Assembly (NCBI GenBank): GCA_963756545.1
Contig: CAVWNY010000003.1
Coordinates: 496,001 to 560,000, forward strand
Length of the DNA stretch: 64,000 nt
From: DATFDN01 sp963756545
Lineage (GTDB): Bacteria > Pseudomonadota > Alphaproteobacteria > Acetobacterales > Acetobacteraceae
Reading direction: 5' to 3'
Shown here in pieces: positions 43,880 to 53,184 of this stretch (within the stretch, counting starts at the first letter, position 1; every line of letters starts with the position of its first letter). The position numbers and the translations under genes were made by a program. Under the pieces are notes generated by a model. The model made no database searches. It saw only the letters and a program-made list of their open reading frames with translations, and was not told where the DNA came from.

Positions 43880-45181
43880 ATGGCGACGAATATCCTGATG
43901 CCGGCGTTGAGCCCGACGATGACCGAGGGCACCTTGGCGCGCTGGCTCAAGAAAGAGGGCGAAGCGGTCCGCTCGGGCGACGTGATCGCCGAGATTGAGA
44001 CCGACAAGGCGACGATGGAGGTCGAGGCGGTGGACGAGGGCGTCCTCGGCAAGATCCTCGTCACCGACGGCACGCAGGGCGTGAAGGTGAACGCGCCGAT
44101 CGGCGTGCTCGTGCAGCCCGGCGAGACCGCCTCCGACGCACCGGCCCCGCCGAGCGCCCAAGCAGAACCGTCCGCGCCGGCGCAAGCGAAGGCACCGGAG
44201 CCGCCGGCGCCGGCCCGCGCGCAGGGTGGCCCTCGGGGCAACGGCCAGGACGCGGGGACGCGGATCTTCGTCTCCCCGCTTGCGCGGCGTATGGCGTTGC
44301 AGGGCGGCATCGACCTGCGCGGTCTGACCGGCAGCGGGCCGAACGGGCGCATCGTGAAGGTCGACGTCGAGGCGGCGCTGCACGGCGCCGCGCCAGGTGC
44401 CGCCGCTGCCCAACCCGCGGCCCCCTCGACGCCCGCCACGCAGCCCCAGCCCGCACCGCGCGCGCCGGCGCCCGCGATCACCGCGCCGCACCGGCTGGTG
44501 CCGAACAGCACGGTGCGCAAGGTCATCGCGCGGCGGCTGTCCGAGGCGAAGCAGACGATCCCGCACTTCTACGCCTCCATCGACATCGACATCGACGCGC
44601 TGCTGAAGCTGCGGGGCGAACTGAACGGGCGCTCGCCCAAGGACGGACCGGGCGCCTTCCGCCTCTCGGTCAACGACCTGCTGATCAAGGCGGCGGCGGT
44701 GACGTTGCGCCGCCTTCCGACGGTGAACGCCACCTACACCGACGACGCGATCGTGCTCTACGACGACGTGGACATCAGCGTCGCCGTCTCGATTCCCGAC
44801 GGTCTCATTACGCCAATCATCCGCAAGGCCGACCAGAAGGGGCTGGCCGCGATCAGCAACGAGATGAAGGCCCTTGCCGAGCGCGCCAAGGCGGGCAAGC
44901 TGAAGCCCGAGGAGTTCCAGGGCGGCGGCTTTTCCATCTCCAACATGGGCATGTACGGCGTCTCGGAATTCGCAGCCGTCATCAACCCGCCCCAGGCTGC
45001 GATCCTCGCCGTCGCGGCGGGCCAGCAGCGCCCGGTGGTGAAGGACGGCCAGATCGACATCGCCACCATGATGACCTGCACGCTCTCGGTGGATCACCGC
45101 GCCGTGGACGGCGCGCTGGCCGCCGCATGGCTTTCCGCCTTCAAGTCCGTGGTCGAGGACCCGCTCGGTTTGATGCTGTGA
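43880..45181 (+). CDS. pdhC: Pyruvate dehydrogenase E2, dihydrolipoamide acetyltransferase
   Basis: This 433-residue core subunit has one lipoyl domain (residues 1-80, Lys in ETDKATMEVEA near 43), a linker, and a peripheral-subunit binding domain (about 128-165, with RIFVSPLARRMALQGGIDL and GPNGRIVKVDVEAAL). The C-terminal catalytic domain has the active-site His in DHRAVDGA near 405. It transfers the acetyl group to CoA. Its first ~55 residues are almost identical to those of pdhB, indicating duplication of the lipoyl module. The stop overlaps the next gene. Confidence 0.97.
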   Translation: MATNILMPALSPTMTEGTLARWLKKEGEAVRSGDVIAEIETDKATMEVEAVDEGVLGKILVTDGTQGVKVNAPIGVLVQPGETASDAPAPPSAQAEPSAPAQAKAPEPPAPARAQGGPRGNGQDAGTRIFVSPLARRMALQGGIDLRGLTGSGPNGRIVKVDVEAALHGAAPGAAAAQPAAPSTPATQPQPAPRAPAPAITAPHRLVPNSTVRKVIARRLSEAKQTIPHFYASIDIDIDALLKLRGELNGRSPKDGPGAFRLSVNDLLIKAAAVTLRRLPTVNATYTDDAIVLYDDVDISVAVSIPDGLITPIIRKADQKGLAAISNEMKALAERAKAGKLKPEEFQGGGFSISNMGMYGVSEFAAVINPPQAAILAVAAGQQRPVVKDGQIDIATMMTCTLSVDHRAVDGALAAAWLSAFKSVVEDPLGLML

Positions 45182-45660
45182 CCGGCTTTGCGTTGCGGGA
45201 GGCCGAGCCGGCCGACGTGCCGGACGTGCTTCGGCTGGTGCGCGGGTTGGCGGAATACGAGCGGATGCTCGACCGCTTCACCGCGACTGAGGCCGATTTC
45301 GCCCGCGTGCTGTTCGGCTCGCGGCCGTTTGCGCACGTCATGCTGGCCGAAATCGCGCAACGGCCTGTCGGGGTCGCGATCTGGTACTACATGCTCAGCA
45401 CGTTCACGGCGCAACCCATCCTGTTCCTGGAAGACGTCTTCGTGGAACCGCTCCATCGCGGGAAGGGAATTGGGCTGGCGTTCTTCCGCCGGCTTGCCCG
45501 CATCGCGCGCGACGAGAATTGCTGGTCGATGGACTGGAACGTGCTCAACTGGAATCAGCCGGCGATCGAGTTCTACCAGCGCATCGGGGCGCGCCCAGTG
45601 ACCGACTGGACCGCGCAGCGGTTGGACGCGCAGGCCATCGCCGCGCTCGCGGACGCATGA
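45178..45660 (+). CDS. GNAT-family N-acetyltransferase
   Basis: This 160-residue acetyltransferase has the GNAT fold: LREAEPADVPDVLRLVRGLA at the start, acetyl-CoA-binding VEPLHRGKGIGLAF near 87-100, and WNQPAIEFYQRIGA near 127. It resembles the diamine/spermidine-type subgroup (LAEYE and FLEDVFVEP). The start is GTG at 45178, overlapping the pdhC stop (GTGA), so it is translationally coupled to the complex. It separates pdhC from the E3 gene. The substrate is unknown. Confidence 0.85.
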   Translation: MTGFALREAEPADVPDVLRLVRGLAEYERMLDRFTATEADFARVLFGSRPFAHVMLAEIAQRPVGVAIWYYMLSTFTAQPILFLEDVFVEPLHRGKGIGLAFFRRLARIARDENCWSMDWNVLNWNQPAIEFYQRIGARPVTDWTAQRLDAQAIAALADA

Positions 45661-45670
45661 GGATCAGAGA

Positions 45671-47068
45671 GTGGCCGATCAGAGCTTTGACGTGATCGTT
45701 CTTGGCGGCGGACCCGGCGGCTACGTCGCGGCGATCCGCGCCGCCCAGCTCGGCATGAAGGTCGCGGTGGTGGAGCGCGAGCACCTGGGCGGCATCTGCC
45801 TGAACTGGGGCTGCATTCCGACCAAGGCGCTGCTGCGCACCTCGGAGATCAACCACCTGCTGCACCATCTGAGCGAGTACGGCTTCGCCGCCGACAATCC
45901 CCGCTTCGACATCGCCGCGGTGGTGAAGCGTTCGCGCGCGGTGGCTAAGCAGCTCTCCTCCGGCGTCGGGCACCTGCTGCGCAAGAACAAGGTCGCGGTG
46001 TTCGACGGCGCCGGACGGCTCGACGGGCCTGGCTCGCTGATCGTCGAGAAGGACGACAAGAGCACGACGTTGCGCGCCAAACATATCGTGCTCGCAACCG
46101 GTGCACGCGCGCGCCAGCTTCCCGGCCTGGAGGCGGACGGCAAGCTGATCTGGTCCTACCGCGAAGCGATGGTCCCGCCGGCGCTGCCGAAATCTCTTCT
46201 GGTCGTCGGGTCGGGCGCGATCGGCATCGAGTTCGCAAGCTTCTACCGCAACATGGGTGCCGAGGTGACGGTCGTGGAAGTGCTGGAGCGCATCCTGCCC
46301 GTCGAGGACGAGGAGATCAGCGCCTTCGCGCGCAAGGCCTTCGAGCGCCAGGGCATGCATATCCTGACCGGCGCGGCCGTGCAGGGCGCGCGCAAGGCCG
46401 CCGACAGCGTCACCGCGACCATCGAATCCGGGGGCAAGACCCAGGAGATCACCGTCGATCGCGTGATCTCGGCCGTCGGCATCGTCGGCAACGTGGAGGA
46501 CATCGGGATCGAGGGAACCGGCGTGAAGGTCGAGCGCACCCATGTTCTGGCCGACGGGTTCGGGCGCACCGGCGAGGCCGGGGTCTATGCGATCGGCGAT
46601 CTGGTCGGGCCGCCCTGGCTCGCCCACAAGGCGAGCCATGAGGGCGTGATCTGCGTCGAGGCGATCGCCGGCCTGAATCATGTGCGTCCGATGGACGTGA
46701 CCAACATCCCCGGCTGTACCTACTGCCGTCCGCAAGTGGCCTCGGTCGGCCTGACCGAGGCGCGCGCGCGCGCCGACGGGCGGGAGGTGCGCGTCGGGCA
46801 TTTCCCCTTCATCGGCAACGGCAAGGCGATCGCCATGGGCGAGCCCGAAGGCATGGTGAAAACCGTGTTTGATGCCAAGACGGGCGAATTGCTGGGCGCG
46901 CACATGATCGGCGCCGAGGTGACGGAGATGATCCAGGGCTACGTGATCGCGCGCACGCTGGAGGGCACCGAGGCGGAGCTGATCGAGACCATCTTTCCGC
47001 ACCCCACGGTTTCCGAGACGATGCACGAGGCGGTGCTGGATGCGTACGGGCGGGCGATCCACTTCTGA
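45671..47068 (+). CDS. lpd: Dihydrolipoyl dehydrogenase (E3)
   Basis: This 465-residue flavoprotein reoxidises the lipoyl groups of the complex with NAD+. It has the FAD motif VLGGGPGGYVAAIRAAQLG (10-28), the redox-active disulfide Cys43/Cys48 in GGICLNWGCIPTK, and an NAD motif VVGSGAIGIEFASFYRNMGA near 180. The second FAD motif, GVYAIGDLVGPPWLAHKASH, lies near 308. The His-Glu dyad is in FPHPTVSETMHEAVLDA near the C-terminus. The start is GTG at 45671. It completes the pyruvate dehydrogenase complex in this block. Confidence 0.97.
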   Translation: MADQSFDVIVLGGGPGGYVAAIRAAQLGMKVAVVEREHLGGICLNWGCIPTKALLRTSEINHLLHHLSEYGFAADNPRFDIAAVVKRSRAVAKQLSSGVGHLLRKNKVAVFDGAGRLDGPGSLIVEKDDKSTTLRAKHIVLATGARARQLPGLEADGKLIWSYREAMVPPALPKSLLVVGSGAIGIEFASFYRNMGAEVTVVEVLERILPVEDEEISAFARKAFERQGMHILTGAAVQGARKAADSVTATIESGGKTQEITVDRVISAVGIVGNVEDIGIEGTGVKVERTHVLADGFGRTGEAGVYAIGDLVGPPWLAHKASHEGVICVEAIAGLNHVRPMDVTNIPGCTYCRPQVASVGLTEARARADGREVRVGHFPFIGNGKAIAMGEPEGMVKTVFDAKTGELLGAHMIGAEVTEMIQGYVIARTLEGTEAELIETIFPHPTVSETMHEAVLDAYGRAIHF

Positions 47069-47089
47069 CCGCGCGGCGCGATCTCCTTG

Positions 47090-47980
47090 CTACCGCCCTC
47101 GCGGGTCCAGCGCGTCGCGCAGCCCGTCGCCCACCAGATTGAACGACAGCACGCAGAGGAAGATCGCAACCCCGGGGAAGATCGCGAGCCACGGCGCCTG
47201 GGTGAGGAATTGCTGCGCCTCGTTCAGCATCGAGCCCCAGGAGGGCGCGGGCGGCTGCTGGCCCTGGCCGAGGAACGACAGCGCCGCCTCTGCCAGGATC
47301 GCCACCGCGCTCGCCAGGGTGCCCTGCACCAGCACGGGCGGCAGGATGTTGGGCGCGATGTGACGCAGCGCCACGCGCCACGCCGGATTGCCGAGCGCGC
47401 GCGCCGCCTCGACGTAGTCGTTGCTCGCCGCATCCAAGGTCGCCGCGCGCGACACCCGCATGAACTGCGGGCAGTAGGTCACGCCGATCGCGATCATCGC
47501 GTTGCCAAGGCTGGGTCCGAGGAACGCGGCCAGGGCGATCGCCAGGATCAGGAACGGGCAGGCGAGCATGGCGTCCACCACGCGGCTCAGCACCGCATCG
47601 ACCCAGCCGCCCGCGAAGCCGGCGGCGAGGCCGGCGGGCACACCGATCCCGGCGGCGATCAGCACCGAGATCACGCCGGCCAGCAGGCTCGACCGCGCGC
47701 CGAAGATGACGCGCGAGAGAACGTCGCGCCCGTTCTGGTCCGTGCCCATCCAGTGCGCCCAGGACGGCGCCTTGCGGATCGCGGTCCAGCTTGTCGCGAT
47801 CGGGTCGTAGGGCGCGACGAGCGGGGCCAGCACGGCCGTCAGCACGAAGAGCACGACCACCACCAGACCCGCCACCGCGGCCGGACGGCCGAGGAAACGG
47901 CGCACCGCGAGCCGCGCCGGGCTCTGAACGGCGGCGGGGGGCGCGCGGACGACGCGCCCGGCGGAGGCGGCGGCGCTCAT
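47090..47980 (-). CDS. ABC transporter permease, DppC type (orphan pair)
   Basis: This 296-residue permease has the DppC landmarks HWMGTDQNGRDVLSRVIFGA near 73, the EAA segment with YVEAARALGNPAWRVALRHI, and FLGQGQQPPAPSWGSMLNEA near 236. It overlaps the DppB-type gene by four bases. No binding protein or ATPase lies next to this pair: downstream is the convergent lpd and upstream the divergent purC. It is not a close copy of the permease at 6987. Its partners must be encoded elsewhere. Confidence 0.92.
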   Translation of the reverse strand: MSAAASAGRVVRAPPAAVQSPARLAVRRFLGRPAAVAGLVVVVLFVLTAVLAPLVAPYDPIATSWTAIRKAPSWAHWMGTDQNGRDVLSRVIFGARSSLLAGVISVLIAAGIGVPAGLAAGFAGGWVDAVLSRVVDAMLACPFLILAIALAAFLGPSLGNAMIAIGVTYCPQFMRVSRAATLDAASNDYVEAARALGNPAWRVALRHIAPNILPPVLVQGTLASAVAILAEAALSFLGQGQQPPAPSWGSMLNEAQQFLTQAPWLAIFPGVAIFLCVLSFNLVGDGLRDALDPRGR

Positions 47981-48921
47981 GTCGCGCGCAGCCGCGGGTT
48001 GATGAGCACATAGAGCACGTCGGCCAGCAGGTTCAGCACCACGATCAGCGTCGCGGTGACCAGCACCACGCCCTGCACAACCGGGTAGTCGCGGTTGAAC
48101 ACCGCGTCCACGATCATCTTGCCGAAGCCGGGGATGCTGAACACCTGCTCGGTCAGCACGGCGCCGGAGAGCAGCGTGCCCAACTCCAGCGCCCCCAGCG
48201 TGACCACCGGGATCAGCGCGTTGCGAAGCGCGTGGCGGACCACCACCACGCGCTCGCGCAATCCCTTGGCGCGCGCGGTCCGGATGAAATCCTGCCCCAT
48301 CGCGCCCAGCATGGCGCTGCGCGTATGGCGCATCAGCACAGCCGCGATGGCGCTGCCCAGGACGATGGCAGGCATGATGGTGGTGGCGAACGAGCGCACC
48401 CAGTCCTGCGTCAGCGGCACATAGCCCGACGGCGGCAGCCAGCCGAGCCGGACCGAGAACAGCAGGATCATCATGATCCCGAGCCAGAAGGTCGGGATCG
48501 ACAGTCCGGCCAGCCCCACGCTGTTGGCGAGGTAGTCCCAGACCGAGTTCCGCCGCACCGCCGCGATTACCCCCGTCGGAATGCCGATCGCCACCGCGAT
48601 GATGAAGGCCATGACCCCGAGCTGCGCCGTGACCGGCAGCTTTTCCTCGATCAGGGTGGAGACGTTTTCACGGTTGCGCCAGGAATAGCCGAGGTTGCCG
48701 TGCAGCACGTTGCCCAGCCAGTGGACGTACTGCACCGGCAGCGGGCGATCGAGCCACAGCTCGGCGCGGATCGTTGCCACCGTCTGCGGATCGGCGCTTT
48801 CGCCGGCTAACACGAGGGCGGGATCGCCCGGCATGAGCTGCTGGAGGCAGAAGACCAGCACGCTCACCAGCAGGAGCGTGGGGATGACCTGCGCGAAGCG
48901 CGCGCCGAGATTTCCGCGCAC
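47977..48921 (-). CDS. ABC transporter permease, DppB type (orphan pair)
   Basis: This 314-residue permease begins VRGNLGARFAQVIPTLLL and has LMPGDPALVLAGESAD near 37, the EAA region FIRTARAKGLRERVVVVRHA, and a C-terminal IPGFGKMIVDAVFNRDYP. The GTG at 48921 has a near-perfect ribosome site (AAAGGAGG), so it is preferred to an ATG 72 bases upstream. It is divergent from purC across a 221-base gap that must contain both promoters. It forms an importer with the overlapping DppC-type gene, but no binding protein is nearby. Confidence 0.9.
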   Translation of the reverse strand: MRGNLGARFAQVIPTLLLVSVLVFCLQQLMPGDPALVLAGESADPQTVATIRAELWLDRPLPVQYVHWLGNVLHGNLGYSWRNRENVSTLIEEKLPVTAQLGVMAFIIAVAIGIPTGVIAAVRRNSVWDYLANSVGLAGLSIPTFWLGIMMILLFSVRLGWLPPSGYVPLTQDWVRSFATTIMPAIVLGSAIAAVLMRHTRSAMLGAMGQDFIRTARAKGLRERVVVVRHALRNALIPVVTLGALELGTLLSGAVLTEQVFSIPGFGKMIVDAVFNRDYPVVQGVVLVTATLIVVLNLLADVLYVLINPRLRAT

Positions 48922-49142
48922 ACGGGCCTCCTTTCCTGGCAGAGGCCGGCTGTTTGACGCCGCCGGCGGACTCCTTGCAAGCCCCCTCGGCATGGCAGCG
49001 GGCCGTGCTGGATCTGGGGAAGGACCGGCGTTTGGCGGGGCGGGCCGGCGGCTGCTATACCCCGCCCGTCGCCGTCCGCGCCGGGCGGGGTTGCGCGTCC
49101 CCGCGCCCGTCCTGGGCCGTCGGACCGTCTGAGGGGATGCTC

Positions 49143-49907
49143 ATGGCCCGCCGCCGCCAACTCTACGAAGGTAAAGCCAAGATCCTGTTCGAGGGGCCGG
49201 AGCCAGGGACTTTAGTCCAGTACTTCAAGGATGACGCCACCGCATTTAATGCTCAAAAAAAGGGCATCATCACCGGCAAGGGCGTGCTGAACAATCGCAT
49301 CAGCGAGTATTTGATGATGCGCCTGACCGAGATCGGCATTCCGACGCATTTCGTCCGCCGACTCAACATGCGCGAGCAACTCATCCGCGAGGTGGAGATC
49401 ATTCCGCTAGAGGTCGTGGTCCGCAACGTCGCCGCCGGCAGCCTGAGCACGCGGCTCGGCATACCCGAGGGCACCCGGCTGCCCCGCTCGATCCTCGAAT
49501 ACAACTACAAGAACGACGCGCTGGGCGATCCGCTGGTGTCGGAGGAGCACGCCACCTGCTTCGGCTGGGCCTCCACCCAGGACCTCGACGACATCGTCGC
49601 ATTATCGTTGCGAATCAATGACTTCCTGACCGGGTTGTTCCTCGGCGTTGGCATCATGCTGGTCGATTTCAAGCTGGAGTTCGGCCGGCTGTGGGAGAAC
49701 GAGGAGATGCGGATCGTGCTCGCCGACGAGATCAGCCCCGACAACTGCCGGCTGTGGGACAGCAAGACCAGCGAGAAGATGGACAAGGATCGCTTCCGCC
49801 GCGATCTCGGCAAGGTCGAGGAAGCCTACCAGGAGGTCGCCAAACGCCTCGGCATCCTGCCCGAGGCGGGCAGCCGCGACATGAAGGGGCCGGAGATGAT
49901 GCAGTGA
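49143..49907 (+). CDS. purC: Phosphoribosylaminoimidazole-succinocarboxamide synthase
   Basis: This 254-residue enzyme ligates aspartate to CAIR in purine synthesis. It has QLYEGKAKILFEGPEPGTLV at the N-terminus, the ATP-binding DDATAFNAQKKGIITGKGVL, and LIREVEIIPLEVVVRNVAAG near 80. LVDFKLEFGRLWENEEMRIV and ADEISPDNCRLWD are the signature motifs. The ATG at 49143 is six bases from GAGGGG, better spaced than the ATG at 49137. The stop overlaps purS (GTGA). Confidence 0.97.
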   Translation: MARRRQLYEGKAKILFEGPEPGTLVQYFKDDATAFNAQKKGIITGKGVLNNRISEYLMMRLTEIGIPTHFVRRLNMREQLIREVEIIPLEVVVRNVAAGSLSTRLGIPEGTRLPRSILEYNYKNDALGDPLVSEEHATCFGWASTQDLDDIVALSLRINDFLTGLFLGVGIMLVDFKLEFGRLWENEEMRIVLADEISPDNCRLWDSKTSEKMDKDRFRRDLGKVEEAYQEVAKRLGILPEAGSRDMKGPEMMQ

Positions 49908-50149
49908 AGGCCATTGTCACGGTGATGCTGAAGGCCGGCGTGCTCGACCCGCAGGGCAAGGCGATCGGGCACGCGCTGGCCGGCCTCGGATTCGCCGGCG
50001 TGGCCGACGTGCGCGCCGGCAAGGTGATAGAGCTGGACCTGGCCGAGACCGATCCCGCAAGGGCGCGGTCCGCGGCCGAGGAGATGGCGAGGCGGCTGCT
50101 CGCGAACCCGGTGATCGAGAGCTGGCAGGTCGCGGTGGAGGGCGCATGA
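49904..50149 (+). CDS. purS: Phosphoribosylformylglycinamidine synthase subunit PurS
   Basis: This 81-residue dimeric subunit bridges PurQ and PurL in the three-part FGAR amidotransferase. It shows VTVMLKAGVLDPQGKAIGHA (5-24), DVRAGKVIELDL near 36, and the C-terminal LLANPVIESWQV. The start is GTG at 49904, overlapping the purC stop, and the stop overlaps the ATG of purQ. Separate PurS/Q/L is the form expected here. Confidence 0.95.
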   Translation: MKAIVTVMLKAGVLDPQGKAIGHALAGLGFAGVADVRAGKVIELDLAETDPARARSAAEEMARRLLANPVIESWQVAVEGA

Positions 50150-50835
50150 AGGCCGGCCTTCTCACCTTTCCCGGCATCAACCGCGAGCGCGACATGGCGA
50201 TCGCGCTGGAGGGCGCATCCGGCCGCGCCCCGCGCATGGTCTGGCACACCGAGACCGACCTCACGGGCCTCGATCTCGTCGTGATTCCCGGCGGCTTCAG
50301 CTACGGCGACTATCTCCGGTGCGGTGCGATGGCGGCGCAGTCGCCGGTGATGCGCGCGGTGCGCGACTACGCCGCGAAGGGCGGCTATGTGCTCGGGGTC
50401 TGCAACGGCTTGCAGATTCTGACCGAGGCGGGGCTGCTGCCGGGCGCGCTGCTGCGCAACGCCGGATTGCGCTTCATCTCGGCCGACTGCCACCTGCGGG
50501 TGGAGCGCGCTGATACGATCTTCACCGCGCGCTACCAGCGCGGCGAGGTGTTCCGTGCCCCGATGGCGCATGGCGACGGAAATTACACCGCCGACGATGC
50601 GACGCTCGACCGCCTGGAGGGCGAGGGATTGGTCGCGTTCCGCTACGCGACGCCCGACGGGTCGGTCACGCCGGAGGCGAACCGCAACGGCAGCGCCCGC
50701 GCGATCGCCGGCATCTACAGCCCGAACCTGCGCATCCTCGGCCTGATGCCGCATCCGGAGGATCTGGTCGATCCGCTGATGGGCGGCACCGACGGCAAGA
50801 AGCTGTTCGACGGCCTCGCGGCGCTGGCGGCGTGA
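50146..50835 (+). CDS. purQ: Phosphoribosylformylglycinamidine synthase subunit PurQ (glutaminase)
   Basis: This 229-residue class I glutamine amidotransferase supplies ammonia to PurL. It has LVVIPGGFSYGDYLRCGAMA (44-63), the catalytic Cys86 in GVCNGLQIL, and His/Glu in MPHPEDLVD near 205. The ATG overlaps the purS stop. A palindromic repeat begins four bases after the stop and occupies most of the 141-base gap to purL. It may attenuate or process the transcript there. Confidence 0.96.
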   Translation: MKAGLLTFPGINRERDMAIALEGASGRAPRMVWHTETDLTGLDLVVIPGGFSYGDYLRCGAMAAQSPVMRAVRDYAAKGGYVLGVCNGLQILTEAGLLPGALLRNAGLRFISADCHLRVERADTIFTARYQRGEVFRAPMAHGDGNYTADDATLDRLEGEGLVAFRYATPDGSVTPEANRNGSARAIAGIYSPNLRILGLMPHPEDLVDPLMGGTDGKKLFDGLAALAA

Positions 50836-50838
50836 CCA

Positions 50839-50924
50839 CGTCATGCCCGGCGAAGGCCGGGCACCCACGTCTTTGCTCGCGATTACGAAAAACGTGGGTG
50901 GCCGGGCCAAGCCCGGCCATGACG
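50839..50924. repeat. Palindromic intergenic repeat, family 1 copy B
   Basis: The ends are CGTCATG and CATGACG. Inside lie hairpin GCCCGGC-GAAG-GCCGGGC (50845-50862), a middle stem CCCACGT/ACGTGGG, and a second hairpin GGCCGGGC/GCCCGGCC (50900-50918). It lies between purQ and purL, starting four bases after the purQ stop, and shares its layout with the copies at 25726 and 60044. Confidence 0.88.
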
Positions 50925-50976
50925 GTGAGGTGGGCGCAGCGAACGCTAGAAAAACCGATGCCCGAGAGCACTGACC

Positions 50977-53184
50977 ATGTCGCGTGAAGTCAACCAGTCG
51001 CTCGCCCGCGAGTTCGGCCTGAGCGGCGACGAGTACCGCAAGGTGCTCGAAATCCTGGGCCGCACGCCCTCGCTCACCGAACTCGGCGTGTTCAGCGTGA
51101 TGTGGAGCGAACATTGCTCCTACAAATCCTCCCGCGTCTGGCTGCGCCAGCTCCCGACCAAGGCGGCGTGGGTCATCCACGGACCCGGAGAAAATGCCGG
51201 CGTGGTGGATATCGGCCACGGGCTTGCCGCCATCTTCAAGATTGAAAGCCACAACCACCCCAGCTTCATCGAACCCTATCAGGGCGCGGCCACCGGGGTC
51301 GGGGGCATCCTGCGCGACGTATTCACGATGGGCGCGCGCCCGATCGCCAACCTGAACGCGCTGCGCTTCGGCAGCCCCGCCAACCCGGTCACGCGCCGCG
51401 TGGTCGATGGCGTGGTGCGCGGGATCGGCGGCTACGGCAACTGCGTCGGCGTGCCGACCGTGGGTGGCGAGGTGAACTTTCATCCCGCCTATGACGGCAA
51501 CCCGCTGGTCAACGCCATGACCGTGGGCATCGCGCGAAAGGACCGCATCTTTCTCTCGGCCGCCGCCGGCATCGGCAACCCGGTCGTCTATGTCGGCTCC
51601 AAGACCGGACGCGACGGCATCCACGGCGCAACGATGGCCTCTGCCGAGTTCGGTGCCGACGCCGAGGAGAAGCGCCCGACGGTGCAGGTCGGTGATCCGT
51701 TCACCGAGAAGCTGCTGATCGAGGCGTGCCTGGAGCTGATGGCCACCGAGGCCATCGTCGCCATCCAGGACATGGGTGCTGCCGGCCTCACTTCGTCCTC
51801 GGTCGAGATGGCCGGCAAGGGCGATGTCGGCATCGAGCTCGACCTCGACGCCGTGCCGCAGCGCGAGACGGGCATGACCGCCTACGAGATGATGCTGTCC
51901 GAAAGCCAGGAGCGGATGCTCATGGTGCTGCGCCCCGACCGCGAGGAGCGGGCGCGCGCGATCTTCGCCAAATGGGAGCTGGATTTCGCCGTCATCGGCC
52001 GGGTGACCTCGACGGGGCGCATCGTCGTGCGTCATCGCGGCGAGGTGGAGGCCGACATCCCCCTCGGGCCGCTGTCGGACCAAGCGCCGCTCTACCACCG
52101 CCCCACGGCGGAGACGCCGAAGCAGGCGCCGCTCGCGGCCGCGCGCGTCGAGGACCGGTTTGGCTTGGCGCGCGGGCTGGAACGGCTGATCGCCTGTCCG
52201 GACCTCTGCTCGCGCTCCTGGATCTGGGACCAGTACAACTCGCTGGTAGGTGGCCAGACGGTGAAGCGGCCGGGCCAGGCGGACGCGGCGGTGGTGAAGG
52301 TGGAGGGCACGCCGATGGCGCTCGCGCTCACCACCGACTGCACGCCGCGCTACTGCGCGGCCGATGCCGAGGCCGGCGGTCGGCAAGCGGTCGCGGAAGC
52401 CTGGCGCAACCTGACGGCGGTTGGGGCACGACCGCTCGCCATCACCGACAACATGAACTTCGGCAACCCGGAGCAGCCCGAGGTCATGGGCCAGTTCGCC
52501 GCCGCGATCCGCGGCATGGCGGCGGCCTGCGAGGCGCTGCGGTTCCCGGTCGTGAGCGGCAACGTGAGCCTCTACAACGAGACCCGCGACGCGAACGGCC
52601 ATCGCCGCGCGATCCTGCCGACGCCGGTCATCGGCGGGCTCGGCGTGATCGAGGATGCGGCGAAGGCGGTGGGCATCGCGCTCCGCCCCTGGCTCGATCT
52701 CGTGCTAATCGGCGAGACGCGGGGCTGGCTCGGCCAATCGCTGTGGCTGCGCGAGGTCGCCGGGCGGGAGGAAGGCGCGCCGCCGCCGGTCGATCTCGCG
52801 GGCGAGCGCACCAACGGCGATTTCGTCCGCGCGCAGATCCTGGCCGGCAATATTCGCGCCTGCCATGACATCTCCGATGGCGGCTTGCTGGTGGCGGTGG
52901 CGGAGATGGCGATGGCCGGGATGACCGGCGCGCGCCTCTCGACGGGTCCGCGCGACATCCCCGGCCACGCCTTCTGGTTCGGCGAGGATCAGAGCCGCTA
53001 CGTGCTGGCGGTGAGCGACTTCGCCGCGTTCATCCGAACGGCCGAGGCCGCGGGGGTGCCGGCGATGCGGATCGGCACCTCGGGCGGGCGGGACCTCACT
53101 CTTCCGGACGGCGGGACGATTTCGGTGGCGGCCTTGCGCGTCGCGCACCAGCGATTTTTTCCGACATGGATGGGAGAGGGGTGA
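50977..53184 (+). CDS. purL: Phosphoribosylformylglycinamidine synthase subunit PurL
   Basis: This 735-residue small-type PurL converts FGAR to FGAM with ATP and ammonia from PurQ. It has GVFSVMWSEHCSYKSSRVWL near 29, FKIESHNHPSFIEPYQGAAT near 88, and a first ADP-binding half with GMTAYEMMLSESQERMLMVL near 300. The second half has ITDNMNFGNPEQPEVMGQFA near 490 and CHDISDGGLLVAVAEMAMAG near 630. The length fits the three-subunit form. The 185 bases after it, up to bolA, show no gene. Confidence 0.97.
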   Translation: MSREVNQSLAREFGLSGDEYRKVLEILGRTPSLTELGVFSVMWSEHCSYKSSRVWLRQLPTKAAWVIHGPGENAGVVDIGHGLAAIFKIESHNHPSFIEPYQGAATGVGGILRDVFTMGARPIANLNALRFGSPANPVTRRVVDGVVRGIGGYGNCVGVPTVGGEVNFHPAYDGNPLVNAMTVGIARKDRIFLSAAAGIGNPVVYVGSKTGRDGIHGATMASAEFGADAEEKRPTVQVGDPFTEKLLIEACLELMATEAIVAIQDMGAAGLTSSSVEMAGKGDVGIELDLDAVPQRETGMTAYEMMLSESQERMLMVLRPDREERARAIFAKWELDFAVIGRVTSTGRIVVRHRGEVEADIPLGPLSDQAPLYHRPTAETPKQAPLAAARVEDRFGLARGLERLIACPDLCSRSWIWDQYNSLVGGQTVKRPGQADAAVVKVEGTPMALALTTDCTPRYCAADAEAGGRQAVAEAWRNLTAVGARPLAITDNMNFGNPEQPEVMGQFAAAIRGMAAACEALRFPVVSGNVSLYNETRDANGHRRAILPTPVIGGLGVIEDAAKAVGIALRPWLDLVLIGETRGWLGQSLWLREVAGREEGAPPPVDLAGERTNGDFVRAQILAGNIRACHDISDGGLLVAVAEMAMAGMTGARLSTGPRDIPGHAFWFGEDQSRYVLAVSDFAAFIRTAEAAGVPAMRIGTSGGRDLTLPDGGTISVAALRVAHQRFFPTWMGEG

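Noticed and set aside
41305..44526. Frame of over 1000 codons antisense to the pdh genes
   Set aside because: It is the mirror of the pdhA-pdhB-pdhC coding frames, low in complexity and without domain similarity. The GC-rich third codon positions of pdh keep it open.
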